A stretch of 64,000 nt of DNA, taken from NCBI GenBank assembly GCA_017311185.1, contig JAESUZ010002888.1, forward strand, positions 1,860,001-1,924,000, in the 5' to 3' direction. The first letter of the stretch is position 1; the number at the start of each line of letters is the position of its first letter. Below the pieces are notes generated by a model, which had not been told where the DNA came from, searched no databases, and saw only the letters and a list, made by a program, of their open reading frames with translations. Below, one piece after another: positions 1-12,141 of the stretch. The position numbers were made by a program, and so were the translations under genes. Source of the DNA: Proteles cristata cristata (taxonomy: Eukaryota; Chordata; Mammalia; Carnivora; Hyaenidae).

Positions 1-116
1 GCTACATGTTGAATTGTTATAATAGGCACCGTCACTGTTACTCACTGAAATTCACATGGACAAGCAAGAGGCATCAAGTAGAAAGTCAGTCAGACAAGCA
101 CTGTCTCAAGGGATAC

Positions 117-374
117 AAATGCACTAAGACAGGGGCGCCTGGGTGACTCAGTCGGTTAAGTGTCCAATTTCGGCTTAGGTCATGATCTCACAGTTTGTGA
201 GTTTAAGCCCCACATGGGTCTCTGTGCTGATAGCTCAGAGCCTGGAGCCTGCTACACATTCTGTGTCTCCCTCCCTCTCTGTCCCTTCCCTGCTCACACT
301 CTGTCTCTGTCTCTCAAAAATAAACATTAAAAATTTAAAAAAAAAAAAAAGAAAAAGAAAATGCACTAAGACAG
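117..374 (+). mobile_element. Feliform tRNA-Lys SINE (SINEC_F-like) with TSD
   Basis: Full-length plus-strand SINE, body about 133-344 with an A-rich tail to 358. The head (GGGGCGCCTGGGTGACTCAG), a B-box-like segment, the CT-rich body and the AATAAA-type tail are all present. A perfect 16-bp target-site duplication, AAATGCACTAAGACAG, lies at 117-132 and 359-374, which shows insertion by L1 machinery. Such elements are transcribed from an internal pol III promoter and encode no protein. The readable frame across it has no coding meaning. Confidence 0.95.
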
Positions 375-401
375 TTGGGGAGGGGAATACGGGGTTGGCT
401 T

Positions 402-655
402 AGAAAGGAAAGTGCTAGTGTCGCCTGGGTGGCTCAGTCAGTTAAGCATCCAGTTTAGGCTCATGTCATGATCTCATGGGTTCATGAGTTCGAGCCCTGC
501 TTTGGGCTCTGTGTTGACAGCTCAGGGCTTGGAGCCTACTTCAGATTCTCTGTTTCCCTCTCTCTCTGCCCCTCCCACACTCATGTTCTGTCTCTCTCTC
601 TCTCTCTCAAAAATAAAACATTAAAAAAAATTTTTTTAAAAGAAAGGAAAGTGCT
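402..655 (+). mobile_element. Feliform SINE (SINEC_F-like) with TSD
   Basis: Second plus-strand SINE, body about 417-640, only some 40 bp downstream of the first. The 15-bp TSD AGAAAGGAAAGTGCT is exact at 402-416 and 641-655. The copy is slightly diverged (head GTCGCCTGGG). The A tail is followed by a T run inside the duplicated flank. Confidence 0.95.
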
Positions 656-1655
656 CCCTTATATTTGTGTAAAGAAGATTTTTTTTTTTTAAAGGAGAAA
701 GAAAATTTTCTAGTAAATTAAAACTAAGGGAAAATGTTATTACTCTACCTTTGGGGTAATGGTGGTTCATTGGTTTTAGATATTCATTTTATATTCACTA
801 AATTACCACATGATTTATTAACTTTTCTTAATACCTTTCTTATACATTTCTTCAGAAATTCCTACAAACATACACATTGGGTTTTCCTTGCCACTGTATC
901 CAGCTCTAGCTCAGGCCCATCATTCTTTTTAGGCATCCAGAATATACCTGAACTACTAAAGGAGAAGAGCTGGGCCTGACCCACATCACATCAAGGGCCT
1001 GCCTCAGGAAAGGAAGCCAAAAAATTCTAAAAGGTTACAGTAGACCACATCTTCAGAAAGCACCTGCCACAAATTACAATTGTAACATTTCCCCAATTCA
1101 TTCTAGGTACTTCGAAACTTTCTCAGGTAAATTTGATTTATTCAGTCATTTCATTGGATCAAACTGGTCTTACCATGGAAGCTACTTCAATTATTCAAAT
1201 TTTATCCATAGCTTTATGAATGCTGAACACTGGTCTCTGTCTAAATAGCATCATTCAACCAGTTAGTGACATAACCAGGCCCTGAATGAAGGAAATTTAG
1301 CTGCTGACTCCAGACCCATGCAATGACTGATTCTAAAGAAAATGCTTAGTTTCCACTATAAATCTCAGTTCTGTCAACCACAATGACTGAAACTCTTGTA
1401 TATTTCTTCAAAACAGCCCCGCCACACTCCCTGTTGTGCTGATTGTTCCAAATTAGAGATCTGCTGCTTCCCTGTGGGCATCCTGTTGGAACATATAGAT
1501 TTTCTATTGAGTTGCTAGGCCTTCACATCAGTTTCGTACAGTAGCCAATTTAAGCAGACTGGAGCAATATATGCGATCCTACTGCATAGTCAGCATTGGA
1601 ATTATCTTACTAGGATGAATACGATGAGAAAGAAGTCATATCCCTTGTCACACAC
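656..1655. other. Unique-looking AT-rich DNA
   Basis: No repeat family, RNA gene or supported exon was recognised here. The short open frames are interrupted and lack coding character. It may contain repeat relics too old to see by eye. Confidence 0.4.
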
Positions 1656-1659
1656 AGTG

Positions 1660-1828
1660 AACCAGTGTGACATGTAAGAAAGAGTGCAGGCTTGGGAGCT
1701 TACAGTTGCCTGGCTGTTCTAACTCTCCCTTCTCCCATCTATAAAACTGGGAGCATAAAGCCTATCTTTCATGATCGTGTGAATTAGCGAGACTGCATGT
1801 AAAATACCCACCATAGTATCTGAAACAG
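1660..1828 (+). repeat. MIR SINE relic
   Basis: The order of words matches the ancient mammalian MIR core and tail: a GAGTGCAGGCTTGG head segment, a pyrimidine-rich CTCATCT-like stretch before ATAAAACTGGGAGCATAA, then a late segment resembling GTGTGAATTA...ATGTAAAATACC...ATAGTATCTGAAAC. Heavily diverged, as expected of a Mesozoic repeat. Boundaries approximate. Confidence 0.65.
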
Positions 1829-2424
1829 GATCCAACTGATTTATGATTACAAAAAAGGGAAAGATCCTTGGTTTAGAGAATGTAGAAAATCAAACATTTT
1901 TATTCAATACTAATATTCAAAATTGAATCCTGTTAAGGCCGATAATGATCCTGATATTATGGGCCCTCTTGTATAATTAAAAGTAAAATCAATGATAAAG
2001 AATAGTTTTAGGAAGTTTAACAAATTTCTGACTTTTTTCGTCAGGATTACTTTTTTTTCTTCTCAAGAAATGTCAATATTCAAAATCTTTCGCCTGAAGC
2101 ACATTTTTAATTTGCCTAAGGATAATCCAGCACTATTTAAAATGTGCTTTAATCACTTTCTCTCAAAAGCATCCATTCCTTTCTGATCTTTTCACTAAGG
2201 ATTTAAAAGAAAAAGCCTGAGAAATTTATTACTATGAAAACCTGAGATAGTGCCTAAAATAGAAAACAAAATGTAAATGTCTGTATTGAATATATTGAGT
2301 ATTCTATTGGAGCCCTAAGGCAAATATTTAAATTTCATGATATGAAAATTAAAAAGAAATGTATCTAAAAGCAGACTGAGATAATGTAAAGAGCCTAGGC
2401 TTGGAACTGGAGGACCCAAGTAGG
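1829..2424. other. Unique-looking AT-rich DNA
   Basis: Nothing supported by eye. No open frame above about 60 codons with coding character and no recognised repeat. Confidence 0.4.
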
Positions 2425-2760
2425 ATTTATTCATTCATTCAAAAAATATTTGCAGAGTGCTTGCATTATGCTGGTGTTAAAACAAAAGTAAAATGTATTG
2501 TCAATTTATGATGGATGTACTAAAATGATTGTGAGGAATCAAGGAAATCCTTCTGAAAAAGTGCTTTCTAAACTAAGACCTGAACATTCAGAAATGCTCA
2601 AGTACGGAGTGAGAGTGGAGACAACAGATGAAGCAGAATGGAAAGGTACATGTTTTCTCTATAGAACAGTGTTTCATAGAGAAGTGGCGTGAGCATACTG
2701 GCATTTTAAACTATGCTTCTGACTGCTGAGTGGAGCACAGGTCAGAGGCAGCAAGGGTGG
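2425..2760 (-). repeat. L2 LINE 3' end relic
   Basis: ATTCATTCATTCAAAAAATATTTGCAGAGTGC is the reverse complement of the classic L2 3' terminus (GCACT...AATAAATATTTGTTGAATGAATGAAT type). Downstream words such as CTAAGACCTGAACATTCAG and the GAGTGAGAGTGG region fit the reverse of the L2 3' region. The 64-codon frame here is therefore not a gene. Confidence 0.6.
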
Positions 2761-3800
2761 ATGTAAGGAGATCCATTAAGAGCCTCTTGCAGGGCAACAG
2801 GTAAGGTATAAGCCAGGTGAGAGCTATGTACATGAAGAATGGTAGACACTCTGCAACACTAAAATTGACTTCTATAAAGGGATTGAGGCTTCATCAATCA
2901 GGATGAAGAAAAACAACAGCAGGCCAAATATGATGTCCAGAACCAAGACTAAAGGGCTAAGTGAGCATAGATGCAGCTTACTAATCTAGAAAACACAAAA
3001 TAATGGAAAGTTTGAGGTTGAAGATGATAAGATCCCTTCAAAATACTCAAGGGAAGATGTCCAGTAGGCAGTTAGCTGTACAGGTTTGGTTTTCTGCTCA
3101 GGAGTCTGGGCTGAGAAAAATCTTTAAAAGTGCTTATAAGACTACATGGCACATAGTCAACATTCAGTAAGTTCACCTATGTTTATTGGTGATAGTATTA
3201 TGAGTTATATTACTATCAGTGTATAGAAATGTAACCATTACCAATATACAAAAGACTCCAAGAGTCTTTTTGTCATAAAGTTTTGTTACTGTCATAAAGC
3301 CAATCTGTCATAAAGTTCTGTTACTCATTTTGAAATGGTGCTAAATTTATACTCAATGAAAATATAAACATAATCCACTTTTTTTTGAAACTACGCAAAA
3401 ATCCTATCCTCTTATGCCTCTGAAGGAAACATCAGTCCTGAGGCTACTGTTCACCTCTGGACTCCAGGTCAAAAGCTCCATTAATCGCTCAACCTCTGGT
3501 AACATACTTTTTCCTCTGTGCTTAATCAGTTGCTTTTCAAAGTTTATCAGGCCTTAGCTTAAATCCCCTCCAGTAATGGAGGGTGACACCATCAACTTGG
3601 AGAATAAGAGTTTTCTATCATTTTCCTCCCAAAGAACACTGACTTAGACAATTACCTACAGACTAAAAAAAAAAACCTTTCTAGAAGTTCAGGAGTCCAG
3701 CAAAGGAGTTTCAGCACACTCTTGGAGAAAAAATAAATTCAAGATTAGATACACTGAAGAGAGTAAGAGAAACAGTTTCACATCACCTGTGTCGCCTGTC
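2761..3800. other. Unique-looking DNA with small hairpin and short tandem motif
   Basis: No gene recognised. It contains a perfect 9-bp inverted repeat with a 3-nt loop (AAAAGACTC/GAGTCTTTT, 3250-3270). Directly after it come three spaced copies of TGTCATAAAG (3271, 3290 and 3306), which look like a short local duplication. Confidence 0.45.
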
Positions 3801-4257
3801 ATTACCTAGATACCAAAGGCATATAAGGACACTACAAGAAAACTAGAGTTTATATCCTTAATGAATATAAATGCAAAAATTCACAACCAAATTCTACCAA
3901 GGTGAACTCAATAGTACATCAATAGGATCATACACCATGATCACGTGGGATTTACTTCTGGGATTCAAAGGTGGTTCAATATCTGTAAATCAATCAATGT
4001 GATATACCCCATTAATAAACAAAAGATAAAAATCATATAATCATCTCAATAGATGCAAAAAAATTGACACAATTCAACATCTTTTCATGATAGAAACTCT
4101 CAACATAATAAAAGCCATTTATGAAAAATTCACAGTTAATATCATACTCAATGGTGAAAGGTTGAAAACTTTTTCTCTCAGATCAGAAACAAGGCAAGGG
4201 TCACACTCACTACTTTTATTCAGTGTAATACTGGAAGTTGTGGCCAGAGCAATTAAT

Positions 4258-4282
4258 CAAAACAAACAAACAAACAAACAGA
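4258..4282 (+). repeat. (CAAA)n simple repeat
   Basis: Short AAAC/CAAA tandem array inside the old L1 reverse transcriptase region. Confidence 0.8.
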
Positions 4283-5703
4283 TAAAAGTAAAAAAAAAAA
4301 GCTAGAGGCATCAGACTTCCTTATTTCAAGCTATTATTACAAAGATACTGTGATCAAGACAATGGTCCTGGCATAAAAACAGATACATAGATCAATAAAA
4401 CAGAACTGAAAGCCCAGTAATAAACCCTCATGTATGTGGTCAACAAATATTTGACAAGGGAGCCAAGAAGATTTGTTGAGTAAAAGACAGTCTCTTCAAT
4501 AATTGGTTTTGGGAAGTTTGTATATTCATATGTAAAAGAATGAAATTGGACCCCTATCTTACATTGCTTAAAAATTTAGCTCAAAAGGGATTCAAGATTT
4601 GAATATAAGATCTGAAACCATAAAGCTCCTAGAAGAAAACACAAGGAAAATCTTGACATTTATCTTGGCTACGATTCTTTGGATATGACACCAAAAGCAC
4701 AACAAAATAAAAAATAAATATATAGGACTACATCTAATTAAAAGTTTCTACAAGCAAAAGAAACAATCAACAAAATGAAATGGGAACCTATGAGATAGAA
4801 GAAAATATTTGCAAGCCATCTCGCCAATAAGGTGTTAATATCCCAAATATATAGGGAACTCATACATCCCAATAACAAAAATAAATAAATGATCGAATGT
4901 AAAAGTGGGCAAAGGACCTGAATAGACATTTTTTTCCAAAGAAGACATACAGATGGCCAACAGGTACATGAGAAGATGCTCATAATCATTAGGAAAACAC
5001 AAATTGAAACCACAATGAGATATTACCTCACACCTGTTAGAATGTTTATCATCCAAAGGAGAAGAAATAACAAGTGTTGATGACAGTGTAGTGAAAAGAG
5101 GACTCCTGTGCACTGTTGGTGGAAATGTAAATTGGTATAGCCATTATGGAAAACAGCCATGAAGCTTCCTCAAACCAATTAAAAATACACCTACTATATG
5201 ATCCAGCAATCTCACTTCTGAGTATATACTCAAAGGAAATTTAATCAGTATCTTACAATACCTGCACCCTCGTGTTTATTGCAACATTACTCCCACTAGC
5301 CAAGAAATGGAACCTAAGTTCCATGTTCATCAATGGATTAATGAATAAAGAAATATTTCACACACACACACATATAAAGGAAGAAGGAATCTTGCCATTT
5401 GTAACAATATGGATGGACCTTGAGGGAATTATGCTAAGTAAAATAAGTCAGATAGAAAAAAGACAAATACTGTATGATCTCACATATATGTAAAATATGA
5501 AAAACATTGAACTCATAGAAACAGAATAGAATGGTTGTTGCCAGGGGCTGAGTGGGAAGGAATGGAGACATATTGGCCAAAAGGAATAAATTTCTAATTG
5601 TAAAATGAATATGTTTTGGGGATCTAGTGTACAGCACAGTGGCTATAGTTAACAATAAGTTTCATATACTTGAAAGTTGCTAAGAGATTAGATCTTAAGT
5701 CAT

Positions 5704-5705
<2 letters not shown>

Positions 5706-5747
<42 letters not shown>
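5706..5747 (+). repeat. (CA)n microsatellite
   Basis: About 21 uninterrupted CA units within the 3' UTR of an old L1. Long pure CA arrays are usually length-polymorphic in carnivores. Confidence 0.97.
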
Positions 5748-5749
<2 letters not shown>

Positions 5750-5892
5750 CAATTATGTGAGGTGATAGATTTGTGAACTGACCTTATTGTGGTAATCACT
5801 TTGCAATAAACACATGTACCATATCATCATGTTGAACACGTTAAATTCACAAAAGACTGTATGTTAACTATATCTTAATAAAGCTGGAAAAA

Positions 5893-6869
5893 AATAAGAT
5901 AAAAACTTCTTCCATGAATGACAGCCATAAAATGACGAAAAATCTTAATTCCCTTTAAAAGACAGAATCAAGTGCAATGCATGCAAACACCTGGAAAGAT
6001 TAGTTACTCTAGCCACGGCTAAACTGGGTACAATTTTCTAACATCGGTGGCATCATAAGACCGAACAATTGTACCACCTGTTTAGACACTGAGAGTGGGA
6101 TGAAATACATCTAAACCATGGGCATAAAGTGGCATGAAGGACTTCGGTTTCCATTTACTTTCTGCTGTTGGAATTTGTGTTAACTTTCCTACTAACTAAA
6201 CTCCATTTCCAATAATCTTGTGTTAGTAGTGCCAGCAGGAGGACTGAGTAGATCATACCAGCCCCATATTCCAGACATTACCCACAATACTAGGAGAAGA
6301 AATACAGACCACCAAATCCAATAATCCTAGAACTATTGACCCAGGGGACTCATAAAGTGTATTGACATGGGGTTACATCGTTATGAGGTCATTTAGAAAA
6401 AGTAACGCTCTGGGTAGCAGGCCTTTGTTTCCTCCACAAAATGAGAACTTTGGCAAAAATTTCTTGATTGGGGCATAGACTAGGTCTAATTCAATGAAGA
6501 ATTTCTTACCTCCCAAAGAGCAAGACCAAGTATTTTTAATATTTAAAAATTCTGGCATTTAAAAATAAACATTTTATATTTATTTTGAGTCATTATTATA
6601 GTTGATGATCTTATTTTCATCATCCATCATGTATATAGCTAACTAACAAAAACCATATTTTGGTCTTTGGTAAAAAAGCTAGCATTTATAAATGCTTTGC
6701 CATAAAATTCAGTATTTGATTTTCATTTTTTTCCCATTAGCTCTGCCCTAACAACATGACTTTCCTACAAAGGGATTCCATATCACTTGTAAAAACTTTG
6801 AATTATTAGAATCACTGTCATATAACTTTTTTTTTTTACCATACAGCATCTATCCCCCTTCTTATAATA
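5893..6869. other. Unique-looking DNA
   Basis: No repeat or gene recognised. The 61-codon minus-strand frame at 6373-6558 has no features to support it as a protein. Confidence 0.4.
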
Positions 6870-7345
6870 ATTTGCTACATTGTATTTGAAGACCTACTAA
6901 TGCCCATCATTAGTTCACATGGATTGTACAGGATGACCCACTCCTTCAACCCGTTACCAAGAGTGGACATAGGACCCAGACCTGGACAAGTAAAGCATAA
7001 CATTCCCCTAAGCACAGGGATTAACCTAAGAATGGTCAATGACAAAATCAGATTCAGTAAATTTAGCTCTGGAATATGTGTGGATCTATCTACTGGGGAA
7101 AATAAGTTTTCTTTTATGTCTTCATGTATGAAAACATGATACTGGTGGCAGCCAAGGTTGTCCCCACATAGAAAGAAATGTGATCCTGATGATCTCTAGA
7201 GCCTCTGGATAAAGGTGTCCCTCATATAATCCCTGGACTTTTTAGTGACATGAGCCAATATTTTACTACTATCCTTTTTTCTTAAACCAATTTAAGTACT
7301 TTCTTTCTTTTATAATTACAAGAACCCTAACTGATAGTATGTAAT
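6870..7345 (+). repeat. MaLR-type LTR relic (MLT1-like)
   Basis: Segments in order resemble an old MaLR solo LTR: GACCCACTCC...GGACATAGGACCCAGACCTGGACAA near the 5' side, TGGTGGCAGCCAAGGTTGTC in the middle, and a 3' part (CCTGGACTTTTTAGTGACATGAGCCAATA, then ACAAGAACCCTAACTGATA) like the standard MLT1 3' end. Very diverged. Non-coding. Family assignment is from memory of the consensus. Confidence 0.5.
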
Positions 7346-7513
7346 TTAACCTTAAGGGAGACATATGAAGAAACTTCAGAAAGCAAAACAAATTCAATAT
7401 GTTCCTTTGCTGTGAAAAGATATATATAACCTCTAAACTATCAAAAAGAAGAGCACAACCCCCATTTACAGAAAATATACCCATAATTTCTGCATGCATT
7501 TCTTTGGGAATCA

Positions 7514-7577
7514 ATGATAGATAATAGATGATACATAGATACATAGATAGATAGATACATAGATACATAGATAGATT
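7514..7577 (+). repeat. (GATA)n/(GATACATA)n microsatellite
   Basis: Interrupted GATA and GATACATA units in tandem. The 99-codon minus-strand frame at 7269-7568 begins inside this array and is therefore not credible. Confidence 0.9.
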
Positions 7578-7629
7578 AATAATTCACTGGCTGTTTGCCT
7601 GGATTGCCAGATCTGTGGCAATCCTTCTT

Positions 7630-7828
7630 TCTTCTGGGTTTTGAAAAGCCCCATTTCAAATCTTAGCTCTACCTCTGCTAAGCCTCAGTTTCCACATATG
7701 TGAAATAAACATGATAAAAACAGAACCTACCTCATAAGCTTTCATGAGATTAAAGAAGATAGTGTTTGTAGAACTCTATAAAATGAGGGTTCAGTAAACA
7801 TGAGCTATTAGCTATTATTCATAAATTG
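7630..7828 (+). repeat. MIR SINE relic
   Basis: TCTTAGCTCTACCTCTGCTA, GCCTCAGTTTCCACATATGTGAAAT, ACCTACCTCATAAG and a late AACATGAGCTATTAGCTATTATT follow the MIR consensus order, including the 3' end. Confidence 0.85.
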
Positions 7829-9510
7829 CATTAAGGTAAAGATACATTTATGTTCATCAGAGCTAAAGTAGAATAAAAATTTAAGTCATGAGTGGCAAAT
7901 TTCTGTTAGACTTCTTGTCTTGTATCATTCTGCTGGGACAAAGAGCCAAATCTTACTAGATAACTGTAAGCTTTTAAAAAGAATTAAATATAAGCTAATT
8001 CCAACCTCGGTATATGCATGCCTTAAATATTTGAATTTGTTATTACCTCTACAGAACAAATTACTTCTAGCATTTGGTCAAACTAAGAATGACTAGAAAT
8101 ATTTGCGGGCATTCTGGGCAGTTTCCATATTCTCTTTAATTTAATTCATTTGGTGTATTAAATAGCCAGCCTCTACCTGTAGCAAGATTAAATTTTTTTC
8201 CTGTTGAGAGGGGAAAGATAGTAATGGCAAGAGCATTTTCCAGTTTGGTGGGAGCTAGTATCTTGGCACAGCCAAAGAGGAGATGGCTTAGAATGTGGGT
8301 CTTCTTGCTGTTACCCCAACAAGTTTCACTACCAACCTACTAGTGCCTATAAAAGAAAATAAACAGCTCTACATGTCTTCCTTATCTCATGAGCCAATAT
8401 TCATTGTAACTCATTCTAGGGTTAGATCTAGGAAAAAGCTAATTGATACTTTAAAAAAGATATATGCAAAATAAAATCAAATTCCATTCTGACATTTTAA
8501 ACACAAACTATCCATTATTAAACTTCTGAGATTTTTAACAAATTCAATAAAATTATCCCTAGCATTCTCAACTCTCATCAGGACATTTTCCACTTTAAGA
8601 CAATTTGTAACTGAGGGAACATTTAAATTCTGATAATACAAAAGGAAAAGATTCCCATTTGACACATTAGCATGGAGATGGAGGCTTAATGTTTTCATGG
8701 GTGCAGTCCTAAGTAAGAACTAAGTGAACTACATGGACTATAATAAAAATAAAAACTAACTGAGGAACTAAGAAATGCAGAGATATTTCACTTAAATAAA
8801 TAGAATGAAAGCTTTTCGTTGGATTTACTTTCCCTCTTACCACACCTATAATTTACATCTCCCCATGTTTCCAATTCTCTCCAGGAACAAGTTGAAAATC
8901 TTAGATATGCAGCTTTATGAAGAAATCTGATCAATCAGATGAGAATATTCTACTTAGTATTTTTCCCCAGTCCAATTCATTTTTAGTCCTTATTTCCCCA
9001 GGAGAATGAAAATAAGAGTTTCTTCCTTTTATCCTTAGCCAGAATCTCACGGCTGGTGCTGCCAATATTTTTGCAATGAAGATTCGTAACAAAGATGAAT
9101 TAACTCCAACTCTGCTCTCCTTGGTTTTTTCCCTCTCATTATCTGCTTCTTTGCTAAGCCTAGAATCTTTCTGACCATTGATCTAAAAGAGAGTGCATGA
9201 TTCACTAAGTGCTGTGTATTTGCCTCTAATATATATAATGAGACTTAGTTTCTGCAGCAGCTAGTGACAGGAGGAAAACTCTCTGGTTCATCTGGTGTGC
9301 TTAATACATAGTCATTGAAGCAATGACTTAAGTTTGTGTACTTACCTATACATCTGACATAGCAGGCATGTTCTGTTATTAAGTAATGTGGGGCAGGGGA
9401 GAGACGAGGTAAGGTGTACTATAAAATGTAGATGGGGGGAAAGCAAAATGTGTGCACTTTTAGTTACAATATCCTGTGGACAGACTATGTGTCACCATAC
9501 ACCGGTATAA
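7829..9510. other. Unique-looking DNA
   Basis: About 1.7 kb with no recognised repeat or gene. Short frames such as 8477-8698 minus have no coding support. AT-rich throughout. Confidence 0.4.
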
Positions 9511-9511
9511 T

Positions 9512-10225
9512 TTTTTTCTTGTGTTGAGAACTTTTAAGATGTCTTCCCTTAGCAACTTTCAAATATACAATATGGTATTGTTAACTATAGTCCTCATACT
9601 GTAGGTCACAGACTTGTTTATTTTATAACTGGGAGTTTGCACCTTTGACTTCAACCCATTTCATCTTCCCTCTTCCCTTGTCTCTGGCAACCACCGGTCT
9701 ATTTCTTGCATCTATAATCTTGGATTTTTGTTTTCCTTTGGTTCCACAAACCAAAGAGCTTACCATAAGTGAGATCATAAGGTATTTATTTATCTCTGTC
9801 TGACTTACATCATTTAGCATAATGCCTTCAAGTTCCATCCATGTTGTTGCAAATGGCAAGATTTCATTCTTTTTATGGCTGAATAATATCCCACTGTATA
9901 TTTATACCACATTTTCTTTAGCCATTCACCCAGGGATGGACACTTACATTGTTTCCATATCATGGTCATTGTGAATGAACATGGGGTGTATGAACATGGG
10001 GTATTATGTCTGTGGTGAACATGGGTGTCTATATCGTTTCAGGTTAGTGTTTTCATTTTCTTCAGATAAATATCCAGAAATTAAATTACTGGATCATATG
10101 GCAATACTATTTTTAATTTTGGGGGAATCTCCATATAGTTTTTCATAGAAGCTGTACCAATATACACTCCCACCAACAATACACAAGGGTTTCCTTTACT
10201 TCACATCCCAAACTCACAATGACAT
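9512..10225 (-). mobile_element. L1 3' end, minus strand
   Basis: Reverse complement of an L1 3' UTR and ORF2 tail. Landmarks are TGGTATTGTTAACTATAGTCCTCATACTGTA, TCTGGCAACCACCGGTCT, TGACTTACATCATTTAGCATAATGCC and TTCCATCCATGTTGTTGCAAATGGCAAGATTTC. The minus-strand frame 9623-9859 includes the antisense of the familiar ATTWMELEGIML ORF2 terminus, confirming L1 identity. Old and broken. Confidence 0.9.
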
Positions 10226-10555
10226 TTTATATTTATTTCATACTTTTTCTTTTTGGGGATATTTCACATATATTACTGCCAAGAGCACACTTGACCTTAA
10301 TTTCACTCTCTCTGAAGTATAATAAGGTCTATGACTATGAGGGTTCAGGTGAAAAATAAACCACCAAGAAATCTTAGGCCTGACTTTCCAGAGATTTTGG
10401 ATGTGAATTGGTATATGGCCCAGAAAGCTAGGATTTAACATAAAAATTGGCCCCAGAATAACGATATACATCAGATATCCAAAAGAAGCAAACTCTAAAC
10501 CTCCTTAGGGAATTGCTTCTTCTCATGAGGGATTGTCACAGGAAAGAAAAATCAT
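10226..10555. other. Unique-looking DNA
   Basis: No gene or clear repeat. It separates a minus-strand L1 tail from a plus-strand old L1. Confidence 0.4.
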
Positions 10556-10923
10556 AACTAAAGGTGAACATATACTCAATGCTTACAAAACAAACAAAAT
10601 TGTGACAGTCATCAAATAAACACTAATTTTTTTTTACAAACTTTGTGAAATGGAATATAATCTGAAGAGAATATAAGCATGTTTAAAGACATAAGAAAGT
10701 AAACACAATCTTAGGGATAGAGCAAGACTTCAATGGAAATTCAAGACAAAAACTTAATATTGATGGGATGATTTACCAGCAAATTAAACATTCATAAGAG
10801 GGAATTAATAAAGTGGAAAATAAGTCTGAAAAACTTACCCAGAATGCTGCATTTAGAAATAGAGAGAACGTGGAAGGAAAGAGCCAATGCCTACAACAAA
10901 TAGGTGTTTTAAAAAATAGAATA
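10556..10923 (+). mobile_element. Old L1 fragment, ORF1-region-like
   Basis: The segment around 10800-10880 (GGAAAATAAGTCTGAAAAACTTACCCAGAATGCTGCATTTAG) resembles the coiled-coil part of L1 ORF1. It is the upstream flank of the young L1 inserted at 10924 and supplies the first 37 codons of the long open frame that begins at 10813. Upstream limit approximate. Confidence 0.55.
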
Positions 10924-12141
10924 ACCATAAAATACCTCGGAATAAACCTAACCAAGGATACAAGAGATTTGTATGATGAAAACTATAGAAAACTTATGAA
11001 GGAAATTGAAGAAGACACAAAGAAATGGAAAAACATTCCATGCTCATGGATAGGAAGAATAAATATAGTTAAGATGTCATTACTACCTAAGGCACTCTAC
11101 ACATTCAATGCAATTCCAATCAAAATTGCACCAGCATACTTCTCAAAACTAGAACAAACTATCCAAAAATTTGTATGGAACCACAAAAGACCCCGAATAG
11201 CCAAAGTAATCCTGAAAAATAAAACCAAAATGGGAGGGATCACCATCCCAGACTTTAGCCTCTACTACAAAGCTGTCATCATCAAGACAGTATGGTATTG
11301 CCACAAAAACAGACACATAGACCAATGGAACAGAATTGAGAACTCAGAAGTGGACCCAAAAGTATACAGCCAACTAATCTTTGACAAAGCAGGAAAGAAT
11401 ATCCAATGGAAAAACGACAGCCTTTTTAACAGATGGTGTTGGGAGAACTGGACAGCAACATGCAGAAGAATGAAACTAGACCATTTTCTCACACCATGCA
11501 CAAAAATAAACTCAAAATGGATAAAGGACCTGAACGTGAGACAGGAAACTATCAACACCCTAGAGGAGAAAGCAGGAAACAACCTCCTTGACCTCCACCG
11601 CAGCAACTTCTTACTTGACACATCCCCAAAAGCAAGGGAATCAAGAGCAAAAATAAACTGTTGGGACCTCCTCAAGATTAAAAGCTTCTGCACAGCCAAG
11701 GAAACAACCCAGAAAATTAATAGGCAACCAACGGAATGGGAAAAGATAGTTGCAAATGACATATCAGATAAAGGGTTGATATCCAGAATCTACAAGGAAC
11801 TCACCAAACTACACGCCCGAAAAACAAACAACCCAGTGAAGAAATGGGCAGAAGATATGAACAGACACTTCTCCAAAGAGGACATCCAGATGGCCAACAG
11901 ACACATGAAACGATGCTCAGCATCCCTCCTCATCAGGGAAATACAAATCAAAACCACACTGAGATACCACCTCACGCCAGTCAGAGTGGCTAAAATGAGC
12001 CAATCAGAGAACTCTAGATGCTGGCGAGGATGTGGAGAAACGGGCACCCTCCTACACTGTTGGTGGGAATGTAAACTGGTACAGCCCCTCTGGAAAACAG
12101 TGTGGAGGTTCCTCAGGAAACTAACAATAGAACTCCCCTAG
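10813..12141 (+). pseudogene. Chimeric open frame: L1 ORF2 C-terminal remnant
   Basis: A 442-codon frame, the longest in the window. Residues 1-37 come from the older flanking element. From residue 38 ([13 protein letters not shown]) it is LINE-1 ORF2p: the end of the reverse transcriptase, the thumb/connection region ([20 protein letters not shown]) and the C-terminal domain. The cysteine-rich motif lies at about residues 403-420 (CWRGC...H...C). In intact L1 this protein nicks DNA and reverse-transcribes L1 and SINE RNA. Here the endonuclease and the RT catalytic FADD motif are missing. The frame is closed by a TAG at 12139-12141 where ORF2 normally has a tyrosine codon (ELPY). The same frame then stays open to the natural terminus at 12468, so a single nonsense codon splits it. 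The start ATG is not an L1 start. Confidence 0.9.

Larger units (their letters stand above)
3806..5892 (+). mobile_element. Old decayed L1: ORF2 remnant and 3' UTR
   Basis: A 5'-truncated, heavily mutated LINE-1. The region at 4087-4305 translates to a recognisable piece of the ORF2 reverse transcriptase palm (KAIYEKFTVNIILNGERL, then RSETRQGS). Later parts carry the ORF2 C-terminal landmarks (GCTGGTGGAAATGTAAATTGG-like at about 5115) and the final ATGGATGGACCTTGAGGG...AAATAAGTCAG segment near 5410-5450. The 3' UTR follows, interrupted by a (CA)n tract at 5706-5747. It ends near the A-rich AAAGCTGGAAAAAAATAAG. Multiple frameshifts and stops make it a non-functional fossil. Frames on the minus strand across it are shadows. 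Confidence 0.9.

Noticed and set aside
133..345. tRNA gene suggested by A- and B-box-like words
   Set aside because: These are the tRNA-derived heads of SINEs. They lack a foldable acceptor stem and anticodon arm and carry the SINE body and tail.
5706..5747. Tandem array considered as a CRISPR-like or satellite feature
   Set aside because: Simple CA dinucleotides without spacers. No CRISPR array, satellite or telomeric repeat occurs anywhere in the window.
11265..11762. 165-codon minus-strand open frame
   Set aside because: It is the exact antisense of L1 ORF2 C-terminal sequence. Young L1 ORF2 commonly leaves its antisense open because of A-rich coding on the sense strand.
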